Shown piece by piece: positions 21,590 to 32,890 of a stretch of DNA of 64,000 bases (positions are counted from its first letter, which is position 1; the number at the start of each line of letters is the position of its first letter). Under the pieces are notes generated by a model. That model ran no database searches and was not told the origin of the DNA. It saw only the letters and a program-made list of their open reading frames with translations. The translations under genes and the position numbers were made by a program. Source of the DNA: Ischnura elegans (taxonomy: Eukaryota > Arthropoda > Insecta > Odonata > Coenagrionidae); NCBI RefSeq assembly GCF_921293095.1, contig NC_060248.1, positions 11,116,744 through 11,180,743 of the forward strand. Reading direction: 5' to 3'.

Positions 21590-21817
21590 GTGAGCGATCG
21601 ATTTCGATTGTGAATGACCGGAAACCTTTTCTCCATCACGAACGACCGACATTCACATATCTGTATAGCGAGTGACCGACGACCAACTTCGAAACATCGA
21701 CGAACCAAATCGGTCGCGGGAGACCATATAGTGAGTGTGTAGTCGGTCGGTCGGAGTGATCCCGTTCGTCAATCAGTCACGAATTGGATCTAGATCGTGC
21801 ATGTCGGTCGTTCACTC
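21590..21817. other. Low-complexity tract rich in gaccgac / ggtcggt words
   Basis: Degenerate repeats of gaccga, ggtcgg and cacgaac on both strands, including ggtcggtcgg. There is no reading frame of note. It continues on the far side of the nested MITEs near 22400. Confidence 0.5.
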
Positions 21818-22386
21818 CAGTGGCGTAGCCAGGGAGGGGCGTCCGGGGGCAGTGGCGCATAGAGGGGGGGTTTTTGGGGGATAAACCACCCCCCCAGAGC
21901 TCAGAGAACTTTTTAAGTTTACTCAATTTTACTTAATAGGATTGATACTACTAATAGAATAGTGTAAGGGTTGATAAAATATCCCTCAGAAAGCCATAAA
22001 ACTCACCATTTTGAACCATTTATCTTAAAATTCCGCAATTTATTAATCTCGCACCTACCGCTTATCCTGGTGAGTATTTCATACCCCCACACACCCCGGA
22101 ATTAGTTGCACCTAAACCCCCCCAATCTTAATTCCTAGCTGCGCCCCTGTCCGGGGGGTCCGGACGCCCCCGAAATATAAAAACACTGTCCTCCATAAAA
22201 GAAAACAAAATATTTAAAAATCAGAAATTTACAAAATGTTTCTTTAACAAATTAAGTTTTTTCGATTACGAAAAGTGTTAAAATTAGTTTAAAACCCATT
22301 ACTTTGTGCCAGGTTTTACAAAAATTCCCCCCCCCCTGATTTTGGACCCCTCCGACCCGCGAACGAAATTCATGGCTACGCCACTG
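21818..22386. mobile_element. Outer hAT-like MITE containing a second MITE
   Basis: Ends CAGTGGCGTAGCCAGG and ggctacgccactg are inverted repeats. Flanking octamers gttcactc (21810-21817) and gtttactg (22387-22394) match at six of eight positions. Without the inner 300-bp element it is about 260 bp, the usual size here. Confidence 0.8.
21850..22149 (-). mobile_element. Inner hAT-like MITE with perfect 8-bp TSD
   Basis: Ends are CAGTGGCGCATAGAGG and tagctgcgcccctg. Perfect duplications of tccggggg lie at 21842-21849 and 22150-22157, inside the outer element. Its AT-rich core matches, in reverse, the elements at 24020-24614 and 30333-30646 (words such as ctgagggatattttatt). Confidence 0.9.
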
Positions 22387-22694
22387 GTTTACTGCTTCTG
22401 TGACGGTGAATGCTACGCTCATCAGATGGCGTCGCCTCGACCCAATCCCATCCTTCGACTCGGAACACGCTCGTTCAAGCGGTTTGCCCGGACATGCTAA
22501 CGCAGTAATTCGCAGCCGCGTCATCCCTCAAATGCGGACCGAGTTTTCAAGGAGTGGGAGTGGGTGCGGGGGATGACGACGCTGTCCGTTGAGGCGACGG
22601 AAATAGACCGCGCGGACGGCTGCCGAGTTCGCTGCTGACCGAGTGCCAGTCTCCCCAGAGAGAAGGATGCACCGATACAGGAGCGCAGCTATTG

Positions 22695-23166
22695 AATTGG
22701 GTTGTTTCCTTCATCAAAGAAAACGAAATGCATTGATTGCTATTCGTTACCCACCATTAGGATTTTCATAATATACAAATTATTTGGTTTTAGAAATCCC
22801 AGTTTAAACGAATGGCAATGGTCAATGTTAACCTCATTTGAAAAAGGCGAGATTGGCGCCCATGCGATTCCACTCCACGTGACGTCACAGAGACCTAGTT
22901 TCTACACGAGAGGATAGGAGTTTTACAGAGCCTCGCCCCAAGGTCACCTCACTTGGCGGCAGCGGGAATCAGAACGACGTCACACGGAGTTTTCCCATCA
23001 TTCCTACTTAACTGTCGCGTTTTCGCACGCTTGAAATTTTTCACTTTTCGTTTAATCGCGAAATATAGATATCGTCATTCTAAAATCTAAGAGCGTGAAA
23101 TGCGTATTCCAGAAGTAATAATCTTTTGATTTAGGCAATAAAAAAATAATAGGAAACCACCCTATT
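22695..23166 (+). mobile_element. TIR MITE family, copy 4 (472 bp, internally deleted)
   Basis: Both ends are present (AATTGGGTTGTTTCCT and aggaaaccaccctatt). About 200 bases between the ggagttttaca and gagcctcgcccc segments of the full-length copies are missing. The box ccacgtgacgtcac is at 22875-22888. Confidence 0.9.
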
Positions 23167-23331
23167 CACCCAATAGTGCATAAAGTTATTTTTGTCAAAT
23201 ATTCATTTAGAAAGTAATTATGTCTATGTATATTATGCCTATTCAAGTTATTGTTCTCGCTAATAAGGTTCATTTTAACTTATTTATGCCATTTTTAAAT
23301 GTTTACAATCAACAGTTTAAATAATGCAGCC

Positions 23332-23349
23332 CGTCCGATATATCGGACG
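23332..23349. repeat. 18-bp perfect palindrome, first of a pair
   Basis: cgtccgatatatcggacg is self-complementary. Its 16-bp core recurs at 23683-23698, about 350 bp away. Confidence 0.85.
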
Positions 23350-23682
23350 TTCGGTTTTGAGTGTTGACTACATATTCAAAATAGTACAGAAAAACTTGAT
23401 AATATAGAAAATAAAAATATCGACCTTTAGAAGAAAAATGAGATAAAAGTTATCAACATATTGAGCAAAAAACTTTAATAAAAAATAAATTTCTTACACC
23501 GTGCGGGTGACTGAAAATTCTTTCAATGCCATGTCTCACATAAATGCTTCTCAAGTCGATAAATTCAAGGACTAAGCTAAAATATTAGCAGGGCGGTGAA
23601 GACAGACATCCATTTGAACGTAATATAATATCAAAATGTAGCGCAAGTCAACTGGAGCCCAGAAAAAAAATTAAATACGCGT

Positions 23683-23698
23683 GTCCGATATATCGGAC
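23683..23698. repeat. 16-bp perfect palindrome, second of a pair
   Basis: gtccgatatatcggac repeats the core of the palindrome at 23332-23349. The interval between them is AT-rich and non-coding. Confidence 0.85.
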
Positions 23699-23704
23699 GC
23701 TATG

Positions 23705-23832
23705 CACTAATCGGGACTGGGGGGGGGGGTTTGGTGCAACTAATACGGTCCCATAATCAGTGCGTTCATTTTGTATTACGAGGTATCCTTGTGCACCCCC
23801 CCCCCCCAGAACAAAATCCTGGACACGACCTT
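23705..23832 (-). mobile_element. Poly-G/poly-C MITE fragment
   Basis: A G11 run and a C13-14 run flank a segment reading attacgaggtatccttgtgc, which recurs at about 25415-25440 and, in reverse, at 31399-31418. The right end resembles caaaatcctggacacgaccttg. One family is likely. Confidence 0.6.
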
Positions 23833-23984
23833 GATACCTTTAAATAAGTTGGTGGTGTGAAACAAATTTTTTTCATTTTATTATTGTGATATTCTATCAT
23901 CGGATTTAAACGACTATCGTGTGTGTAGCCAAGGTTGGGGACTCGAACTTAATATTATCAAATGCACGACCACACGGGTGTACA

Positions 23985-24614
23985 CAGCGAGGGGCAGGAG
24001 GGGGCAGCTGCCCCTTGCTGGGGCTCGGGTGCAATTAATACCGAGGTGTGTGGGGGTGTGGAATACCCACCAGGATAAGCGGTAGGTGCGAGATTAATAA
24101 ATTGCGGAATTTTATGATAAAAGGTTCAAAATTGTGAGTTTTACGGCTTTCTGAGGGATATTTTATTAATCCTTACACTATTCTATTAGTAATAACAGTG
24201 GATACGAAACCCTACGGCGGGCTCGCGAGGTTACACTCCTGTGCCGAAGTCTGAAGCCGAAGCATACCACCTCTGCACCACAGATGGGGGAGGACTGGAA
24301 GGAGAAAGGAAGGAGGCGCCGCCGCGATAGGAGCCCGACGACGCCTCCTGGGAGTGGATAGGGAAGGAAGGGAAGGGACGAGGAATCCCGTACCGTCACA
24401 GAGGCGGGCGGGTCCTACCATCAGCGAAACTGGGCAAAGCCATTAATGTTCTAACGATCTTGGAGGATCATTCTATGAGGAAGAAGGATGCAACGATCAA
24501 ATCGTTAGATAATTAGTAATATCAATCCAATTAAGTAAAATGGATTAAACTTAAAAATTTCTCCGAGCTCTGGGGAGGGGTTTACCCCCCAAAACCCCCC
24601 TCGCTGCGCCACTG
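23985..24614 (+). mobile_element. hAT-like MITE (family of 30333-30646) with a 317-bp insertion
   Basis: It ends cgctgcgccactg and carries the AT-rich core shared with 21850-22149 and 30333-30646 (ggataagcggtaggtgcgag, ttttacggctttctgaggga). The core is interrupted at attagtaata by the insertion at 24195-24511. Confidence 0.75.
24195..24511. mobile_element. Unclassified 317-bp insertion with 10-bp TSD
   Basis: The word attagtaata lies on both sides (24185-24194 and 24512-24521). Removing the insertion restores the continuous core seen in two sister elements. The body is G/C-rich. It has no long poly-A and no clear TIR. A B-box-like ggtttcgtatcc and an A-box-like cggcacaggag occur in order on the minus strand near the left end. 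It may be a SINE, but the family is unknown to me. Confidence 0.75.
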
Positions 24615-25299
24615 CACCGATGGACCAGAAAAAATAGAAAGATGCCTTCACAACACTCCCCACTAGAGGGTGGATTGGGATGCAGAAAATTGGAACGGGC
24701 GGAAGAGAGAGAAGATTAGAATAGACCTTGGACACATGATATGGATGCGAGGATGGAGCATGGAACGGTGGATCAAGCGGCGGATTATGGCAGACAGCGT
24801 ATTTCGGAGCGTAGGCAAATCGTCCCCGTAATTTCTTGAAATATTGAAAAGATGATCATTTTTTTAAGGTTGCTCTCCAATACAGTATTTCATTTACCAT
24901 TAAAGATACAATTTCCGGTGGAAATCTTTGATAGTTAACACAATGGCAATACTCGTCAATTTCTACACTTCTTCATTTCTTCCTCCCCAAGCACATTTCG
25001 GCACACAATGATACTAATTAATTCCTGATTAATGACACACACTGGTTTTTAAATTATCCTGATTTCATTTAAAATAGCTTCGAACTTTAGCATTAGGCAA
25101 AAACCACGTTTTTCGTCAAAATTTTCCCAGCTGCCCTTTTAAAAATGGCTGCCAAGAAAAAGAATGTCTTGTAAATTTTTTTCAAATGGTGTTTTGTGAT
25201 TGTGTGCTTGGAGGGAACTAATGATTAAAAAAAATTAGGATGATTAAAAATGTCGAGCAACGAATTTTATTCATATTGGGTGATTTGAAATGGAATGAC
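24615..25299. other. No recognised gene
   Basis: I see nothing I can name apart from short frames on the minus strand that are shadows of the adjoining MITE. Confidence 0.3.
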
Positions 25300-25307
25300 C
25301 CTATATG

Positions 25308-25511
25308 ATATAGGCGGATCCAGGGGGGGGGCACGGGGGCACGGGCCCCCCCCCCCCCCAGACCCTCAAATATATGCAAGACTTTTAATACGGTCCTAAT
25401 ATTATTGCGTTCGTTTTGTATTACGAGGTATCCTTGTGCCCCCCCCAGAACAAAATCCTGAATACGGCCTTGCTTGTGCCCCCCGAGAAAGAAATCCTGG
25501 ATCCGCCCCTG
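25308..25511. mobile_element. hAT-like MITE with poly-G/C tracts
   Basis: The left end (taggcggatccaggg) and right end (ctggatccgcccctg) are inverted repeats. Flanking octamers cctatatg (25300-25307) and cctatatc (25512-25519) differ at one base. The middle contains two C-rich tracts and a gaggtatccttgtgcc word shared with 23705-23832. Confidence 0.8.
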
Positions 25512-25567
25512 CCTATATCCATTAGTCTCTTATGATTCTTGGTGACAAAAAACCTGTGGATTTAAAA

Positions 25568-25826
25568 CATGGGCGTACCCATTAAGGGGCAGGAGCGGAC
25601 AGCTGACCCCTCCCCCCCCCCCCCCCAGAAGCAAATATCGCAAAGGTCTTTAAGGAAAATAATATGTTTTTCAAAAAAATACTTTTAAAAACTGATAAAT
25701 TGCTGTAACAGTTTTCTTAAAATGCCGATTTTATACACCTTTCCCATGCTTAAATCTTATCTACAACTTGAACAACCATGGCTTCCCCCCCCCCCCCCCC
25801 CTGTTTTGATCCTGGGTACGCCCTTG
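25568..25826. mobile_element. MITE with TIR CATGGGCGTACCCA
   Basis: Left end CATGGGCGTACCCA and right end tgggtacgcccttg are inverted repeats around an AT-rich core with two long C runs. The left end recurs without its right partner at 32806. No convincing duplication was found. Confidence 0.75.
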
Positions 25827-25964
25827 CCTTGAAAATAGCATTATATACCGAAACCTGGGTCGGTAGAAATAAATAAGTGCGGATATAGACAAGAATTTTC
25901 ATTGTGTTAAATATTTATTTCACCAGCTTAACAAACAATGGCATGATACCTGAAAGAGGCGACC

Positions 25965-26240
25965 GATGTCTGAGGCCTTTGCGTCATGAGGGAATGGGTA
26001 AAGGAAGGAATGGTGGAGAGAAACCCGGCGTCGACATTAGCCTACATTCAAGGAAAGGCGCCAAGGGACCACGGCTTAACGTCCCATCCGACGGACCGCG
26101 TGTTGTACTTGAATTGCCTCCCACAAAGCCCTCAAATAGGGATCGGGCAGTCTCTGAAAAATCTGCGCCACCGTCAGGATTTGAACCCAGGCCCACGGAG
26201 TAGGGAACCAGCCCTCTTGACACCACACCTATCCGATCCC
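25965..26240 (-). repeat. tRNA-derived SINE
   Basis: On the minus strand an A-box-like ataggtgtggtgtcaagag (about 26212-26230) is followed by a B box GGGTTCAAATCC (26177-26188) and a roughly 200-bp body. Related units, also minus-oriented, are near 31600-31830 and 58180-58380. Pol III promoter boxes with an unrelated tail define a tRNA SINE. The acceptor stem is not intact, so it is not a tRNA gene. Confidence 0.7.
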
Positions 26241-26769
26241 TACGAACAAGCATTTTTTAAAAATAACATCGGTTTTGGTGCTAGAGTTTTTCTTACCTCT
26301 CCGTTGCAGTAATTGACCTCCTGCACCAAAATTCGGCATTCATTTTTGCACTACAGCTCTAGTTTTCTTAATTATCTTACTATTTCCGATAAAATTTGGC
26401 AATTAACCTTGCGAAAATGAAGAAAAAAAGAGGTTGCCCGGTAGGACAAAGACTCAATGATTGTTGATATTTTTCTATATTCCCAGCAAACCGAAGAAGA
26501 AAATATTTTATAAAATGTATTAGGAGAATATGTTTAAAACTACGTTTCAATTGAAGAAAAAACATTAGCAGAAAGAATAATTTAGCTCCTCTGAAACTTC
26601 TTTTACGAGAAATTCTAGAAATATTGTGGGAAAAATAGGCTCTCTGTGGGCCCCAGCAATAATCTGTCCTCATGTGTGTGCCCCATCTTCCTTATCAGTG
26701 GTCCTCTGTAGTTTTCATTCTTTGTTGATATATCTCACCTTGTTCTTCGGTTACAACGAGACAAGTCTT

Positions 26770-27185
26770 CTAAACTCTCAGGGAAATAGTCCAAGTGACA
26801 ACGTAAATAGTGAATCTTGATGCCCATATTATATCCAAGGTTTCTAAATTTTTGTAGCATCTCTTTCTAACGAAAAATCTAATTCTATTCCTTCCTCTCC
26901 CTCGTTTGTCTGACATTCGACCCTCTAGCACCAATTCCAACATCCCCTTCCCCTTAAGTACTCGCTCCATCCATACCTTCTCTCTCCTCCGTCTCTCATC
27001 TAAAAGCTGCCTCTCCTCATCCACTATGTCCAGCACTTAGTGGTTCCTCCTCCTTTCCGTCCACTTCACCGTCTCCATTCTTCGCCAAACCCATTTCTCG
27101 AGCACCTCCAGTCTTCTCTCGTCCTCATTCCTAATTGTAAGTGTTCATGTTACCGTACCATAAACCGCTAAGCTCCAGATCAGAC
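26770..27185 (-). pseudogene. Non-LTR retrotransposon C-terminal remnant
   Basis: Minus-strand translation gives, in order and with stops, RRLEVLEKWVWRRMETVKW, RRNH, VLDIVDEERQLLDERRRR and LELVLEGRMSDKRGRGRNR. This order (EKW.WRRM..VKW, then a KRGRGR basic stretch) is the familiar C-terminal region that follows the RT domain in many animal non-LTR elements. At least one stop splits it, and the RT core is absent, so it is a 5'-truncated dead copy. Confidence 0.7.
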
Positions 27186-27559
27186 GTATAAAAAAAGCAA
27201 ATGCTTTTCAACGCCATAGAAATGAGGCAAAATGCTTCGAAATGTATTTTTCTATAGAGTAGAAAGCATTATCTCAAATATTTCGGCAAATTACGGCAAA
27301 CAGGGTCCTGCGGTGCTACAAAACGACCCTATAACCTCAATCCCATGGCTGTGGATGAAGGAGTCGACACCGTGGGACCCTTGTGCTGTGGGCTCGCTGC
27401 CTCGAGAAACTTGCTCCAGTGGGACATGCATACTGTTCAGTTCTAAAGCCCATATGACACTTTCCAAATTATTGGCCAATAAATCGGCGTGCAAAATTGT
27501 TTAAAATATTGGGCGCTACGTACCGTACGACACGTATCAATATTTACACCATTGTTGGC
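27186..27559. other. No recognised gene
   Basis: Only short frames without recognisable motifs are present on either strand. Confidence 0.3.
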
Positions 27560-27730
27560 CATAATAGTGTTCTAATGTCCCGCTAGAGAACGCCATTGTA
27601 TTTCGATGATTTTACGTTTGAATAAGCATTCGCGTGATTTGTACGCTTCAATCAATAGTGAAGCAACTTCTTCCGTCCACATTTTAGAAGCTTTGAGCGA
27701 ATTTTCGAAAAAAAACAATGTTTTACAGTC
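27560..27730 (-). pseudogene. Myb/SANT-like DNA-binding domain remnant
   Basis: The minus frame contains KMWTEEVASLLIEAYKSREC. This fits the first helix and acidic patch of Myb/SANT-like (MSANTD-type) domains: W..EE...LI..YK.RE. Past a stop and frameshift, ANNGVN continues the expected pattern. Such domains occur in Harbinger/PIF transposon partners and in domesticated genes. Only part of one domain survives. Confidence 0.45.
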
Positions 27731-28053
27731 AAACCTGATATTTTGCAAAGAGCTTCTTGTTTTGGCCACGAGGAGTCAAAAAAACTGACTTCTGATTGGA
27801 GATTAGCCGCGAGAAAATAGAACCTGTTCTAAATTCCAAATTGGGCAAGAAAGTTTGTCCAATTTGTGAAAAGGATATTGGAGCACAAAATTGTTGTGTG
27901 TCAGTTGGACCACAACCCAATAGATTGGACAATAAATTGGGAAGTGTCATACAGGCTTTAGACCATATTTTCGTTGGAAGGGTTCCTATGTCAGGTCACT
28001 AGAGAAATGCCAGCGGTGGATCAAAAGAAAGCTGTCTCTTAGTAGTTTCTTAG

Positions 28054-28694
28054 TAGGGTAGTTTCCTGCATTGGTTGCTACACACCATTAGTGTATTCAT
28101 AATATACAAATTATTTGGTTTTAGGAATACCGGTTTAGTCGAATGGCAATAGTCAATTTTATCCTCATTTGAAAAATGTCAGATTGGCGCCCTTGCGATT
28201 CCACTCCACGAGACGTCACAGTGACCTAGTTTCTACACGAGAGGATAGGAGTTTTACATCGTCTGAGATTACCAATTCATGCATGAGGCACAGAGCTCAG
28301 GGAAACATGCCTTAAGAATCACCTAATAAAACTGCCTATGCTCGGAATGTTTCCTTCGTTTGATAAGGTATTAATAATCCTTATTTAAGCCAAGCGCTAC
28401 CTGCTAGCAGGGTACTCTGCTACCTGCTAGCAGCCAGCATCACAGCGGCGAACAATATCCTCTCCCCAAGGTCACCTCACACGGTGGAAGCGGGAACCAG
28501 ACTGACGTCACACGGGTTTTTCCCGGCATTCATACTTAGCCGTCACGTTTTCGCGTGTTTGAAAATTTTCACTTTTCATTAAATTGCGGAAAATAGATAT
28601 CGTCATTTAAAAATCTAAAAGCGTGAAATACGTACTACAGGAGTAATAACCTTTCGATTTAGGCAATATAAAAATAATAGGAAACCACCCTATT
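28054..28694 (+). mobile_element. TIR MITE family, copy 5 (641 bp)
   Basis: Runs from tagggtagtttcct to aggaaaccaccctatt. A short deletion removes part of the first 40 bases after the TIR. The box is mutated to ccacgagacgtcac, so the E-box half is lost while the CRE half remains. Confidence 0.9.
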
Positions 28695-29430
28695 GTACGT
28701 ACCTTCTAGACCTATTTCTACCTTACGTCATGAAATATGTAATTTTACCGAGGTTCCTCGAAAGTATGAAAAATTCAGAGTATTTTCAATTTATGTATCT
28801 AGAAAATTATTATGGCAAGGTGGCTCGGCAAAAATTCATTCCCCACGCTTTATGTACCACCAAACCTCGGGTTGCACCAGTCTCGATCGAGCGATGGAAG
28901 AAATTATGCAGAATATGATATCACCCGATTTAAACTACGAAGCTTTCTGAAGACTCCGAATATAAGTTACTTTTTGATGCGCGCAGCGTAGCAATCAACA
29001 ATAATACTTCATACATGAAGAAATGTCGACACGCCAACCAAGAATAATGTAATACCTTAGGCTCTTTTTGTTGATTTGGTCTATAAAAATTATTTAATTG
29101 ATGATAAAAGTTTCTCTAGCAATAATTTACTTCACACTAAGGAAAAGTAAACAGGAATCGGTGCTAAAATAATGTAATTATAATATGAAAGTGAGTGCTT
29201 ATGACGTCAAACCCTAAATATCTTTAAAATCAAAATGATTGAAGGATGGCAGTCTACAAAATTAGAGCCGATAGGAAAAAACTGATCCCTTAATTAGACT
29301 CAGCGCCACAAATGTGTACAAATCAGTTTAAAAACAGCAAAAAAAGGCACCAAAAATCATTTTTGTAGACCCGTGGAGGTAACTGATGACAAAATGTCAC
29401 TTATCTACGAATATCAGACGGCAGAGGCAG
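28695..29430. other. No recognised gene
   Basis: Two overlapping plus frames at 28693-28950 begin at the MITE edge and show no motif I know. Confidence 0.3.
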
Positions 29431-30166
29431 GCAGCTGGAACTAGGGCGAAACAGAGAGGGGACGGCAGATTTCAAAGGGGCGGCAAAATTTGCAAATTTA
29501 ATTTTTTAAAGTTATTTAATTTTTCTCGTGAAAACATTCAGCGATAATTATTAAGCTATAAATTTTTAAACAACAATATTAATAAAAATTCATGTTAACA
29601 AATATGCGATGTGTAAATTAACTACCGCATCTAAAAAAAATTAGCTTACGGATGTATCTATTAATTTTCAGTGGTGAGCGAAGGAGCGAGGGGGAGGGGG
29701 TTAGGGGAGGGTACAAACTGATCTCTCTGACTCCCCCTGACAAAACTCCTCGTTCCAGCCCTGCGCAGACGTATTGTTGCTGCGGGGCATAGCGTACCAC
29801 CAACGAATCGCGTAATGCCACCACCGAAGAAAACTGCGACCTCAACCCGTCCTTGCATTGTGTTCTTGAATGATCGAATGCAAAAATTCCACCAAGAGTG
29901 TCTACATATTTTTAACAGAAAATTTAAAAATATTCTTCGAAATAAATTGATGCTTTGGTCACAAAAACTCTAAAAGGGCACTAAAGGAAGTCTAATAGGT
30001 CTTTCTTATTCAGTTAGGGCGCAAAATGAATGTACCAAATGTACAGATATGCATTATTTCAATATTTTTTTTTAATAACTCGCCGAATTCGTACAGGTTT
30101 TGATAATAACGTCGTCTGACACTACGTGCAAGGTTTGGCGGTCGGCGATGGCCGTGGGCCCCAAGC

Positions 30167-31068
30167 TTACTGTCGGCGTCAAAATGATGTGCCGCTGTAC
30201 TTTGCAAATTCATATCTGGGCTTGTGCGCATGCTAAAATAATAAGTAATATGTCATTTTAAATAAAATTTTATTCTTAATTCCATTGTATTTTTTGTTTT
30301 GTGAAAAAATAAAAAATATAGACACGCCAGGGCAGGGGCGCAACTAGGAATTAAGGCTAGGGGAGGGGGGTTTCAGGCGAAACTAATACTGGGAAGTCTG
30401 GGGGTATGGCATACCTGCCAGGGTAAGCGGGAGGTGCGAGGCCCCTCCGACAGAAAAAATTTAAGATAAATGGTTAAAAATGGTAAGTTTTACGGCCTTC
30501 TGAGGGATATTTTATTAATCCCTACACTATTCCATAAGTAATAATAATCCAAATAAATAAAATAGATTAAACTTAAAAAATGACTGAGCTCTGGGTGGGG
30601 GTGGGGGGGTTTATCCCACAAAACCCCCCCCCTCGCTGCGCCACTGCAATAAGTAACTCCCCGCACCGTGAAATTAGCCATTTTGTCAACTTCATGAACT
30701 TTGTAACTCAACCTAGGGAAAACTACTATGTCTACAGCATTCATCTTCCACAATGAGCTGCAAACATTTATGTAAATCAATAAACTGGCTTTTGCGTATT
30801 TTTTGAACGTATATTTTGTCGTTTATTAACAAAAATGTTTAAACATTATCTTGTCCTACAGTTTACCCCAAAAGAAAAAAGAAAGTTGTACTAAAAATTG
30901 TAAAAACTGTAGGAATGTATAATTTTTGATTTTTTCATGAAGCAAAAAATACATTGGAATAAATAAAAATTTCTTAGAAATGACGCATTATTTATTATTT
31001 TAGCATGCGCACTAGCCCAGATATAAATTCGCAAAGTACAGCAGCATATCATTTTGACGCCGACAGTA
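30167..31068. mobile_element. Fold-back element, arms about 150 bp, with nested MITE
   Basis: The sequence from about 30167 to 30320 (actgtcggcgtcaaaatgat, gtactttgc, gcgcatgctaaaataataa) recurs as reverse complement from about 31068 down to 30906 with roughly one difference in six. The element between the arms includes a hAT-like MITE (30333-30646) that begins right after the left arm. Short frames on both strands across the arms are mirror images. Confidence 0.7.
30333..30646 (+). mobile_element. hAT-like MITE (family of 21850-22149)
   Basis: It starts CAGGGGCGCAACTAGG and ends cgctgcgccactg. It shares the core words ggtaagcgggaggtgcgag and ttctgagggatattttatt with the copies at 21850 and 23985. 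No clear duplication was found. Confidence 0.75.
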
Positions 31069-31360
31069 GAGGGACCCCCACAACGCTCGCTTTTATCGCG
31101 AAGCATTTATGAAAGGCGCAATAAAAAAGACTCAGATGCTTGAGCCAGTCTTTTTGTAATTAAAAAATTCAACTTTTTCATAAGCTGCTTCATTTACAAC
31201 GAACTCTGTAAAATATTATGCAAAAAATGAATAAAATAAAGTCCAGAAGATAAAAGAGAATCTGATGCTTTTTTTAAAAGGCTTTTTCGGAAAGATTGAG
31301 TTGGAGATTTTTTTAGATTTCATTTAAGTTTCAAGGAGAAAATTCAATAAATATATATAA

Positions 31361-31470
31361 GCAAGGCCGTATCCAGGATTTTGTTAAGAGGGGGGGGGAT
31401 CCCAAGGATACCTCATGACACAAAATGAGCACAATTATAAAGGGAGCGTATTAAAAATCTTGCAATTTTT
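31361..31470 (-). mobile_element. Poly-G/C MITE fragment
   Basis: caaggccgtatccaggattt begins a reverse copy of the family at 23705-23832, followed by a G9 run and ggatacctcatgacacaaaatg. Confidence 0.6.
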
Positions 31471-31599
31471 TTAAGAGCCTGGCTTTTGGGAGAAATTGAG
31501 GGTGATTGCATTGGCAATATGTACCCAGAATTATGAGTTAAATGAAGCCATTGAGTTACATATTAATTCCGCAGATAGCTATGAAGTGACCAACCGCTT

Positions 31600-31830
31600 A
31601 GTTTATTGGTGCCGTAAGGAAGGAGCAATGGAGAGAAACCCCACGTCCGTATTACCTTGCTCTTAACGAAAGGTGACTAAAAGTGGACGGAGTGCTGTAA
31701 CAGAAATGTCTGTCACACTGCAATCAAGGTTATCGGGAAATCTGTGAACAAATTCCTTTGCCACTGAGGTTTGAACGCCAGCCCAGGGTGTGGAAAGCCC
31801 TGGCAACTGCACACTCCTAATCCCTACAAT
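31600..31830 (-). repeat. tRNA-derived SINE, degraded
   Basis: It has the same layout as 25965-26240, with gagagaaacccc at the left, and a B-box word on the minus strand (GGCGTTCAAACC, near 31768-31779) close to the right end (the 5' side on the minus strand). More diverged than the first copy. Confidence 0.5.
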
Positions 31831-32805
31831 TAATTTCCCTTCTTCTTCTTACATGTAGAAATCCAGTGAGTGATATACCTTTCACATTTATATCATCATA
31901 TTCTTACATTCACACTGAGGTTCCATTGCACTCAAAATGGATGGAGGCGCGAAAGGAGGCTACATACATGGTGGAAATATTATATACATGGTCACTGGAA
32001 GGGTAAAGCACCGTTACCCCAAACAATAATATTTCTGATGGATTTGGAGGGAAAGTAATTTTCCCTTCCCCTTAAGTCTGTACGCCACAGCCACCAACTT
32101 GCGGACAGTACGTAATTTCACACCACTCCAGATAATCTTTTTACTACTCATACACAACAGAAAAATTATTAATTTCTCTCCAATCTCCTTCAGCTGTGGA
32201 AGATTCTCAGTAGAGGAGGTAAATCTAATTACCACTTCTACTCAACCACCCCGATTCATGAGAAAAATTGTTTCCCTTATGGAACCAATTCATTACTCAC
32301 AATCATGGATATGTTATACAGAGATGAGCTGTTTCACTCAAAGTGAAGGGTGGCTTTAAAGGAGGCTACATTGTGCGAACAATGTCAAGAGCATGAGAAG
32401 AGGAAGAATAATAGTTGTTGTGAAAATCACATTCATCTGCCCCAGAAGTTCAGGAAACATTGAAAAGATAGGAATCTTTAAGTTAGCCCTTCAATGAACA
32501 TTTCTACTTCACCACCTTAGCAAATAATGTTTTAAAAAACAGCAAATGAATATCTACAAGCCACAGTCTTTGTCCTCAGGGGTATTGCCTAAACACCTGG
32601 GTGCCACGGAAAGCAATGTCTAAACTATCTCGCAACACAAAATTTTGAAATTGGTAGGGTTATTGATAAATATGTGAGAAACTGTTCACAATGTAAATTA
32701 TTCCTTAATTTGTGACTACGTAGGTTTCTGCAGTGTCAACGTTCCAATGTCTCCATTCTTCCGGTGCTACCGCGTCGGTTGTTGGTTTAAGACAACAGTT
32801 ACAGC

Positions 32806-32890
32806 CATGGGCGTACCCAGCGAGGAGCAGGGGGGGCAGCTGCCCCCCGCCCCTAAAAGCAAAAATCGTAATAGTCTTCAAGCAAAATCA
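32806..32890 (+). mobile_element. Truncated MITE left end (family of 25568-25826)
   Basis: catgggcgtacccagcgagg then a G7 tract and gcagctgcccccc, followed by agcaaaaatcg. The right TIR was not found. It is the last recognisable mobile-element copy before the chinmo 3' region. Confidence 0.65.

Noticed and set aside
26177..26188. A tRNA gene on the minus strand
   Set aside because: A and B boxes are present but the acceptor and anticodon arms do not fold, and similar units recur; a SINE fits better.
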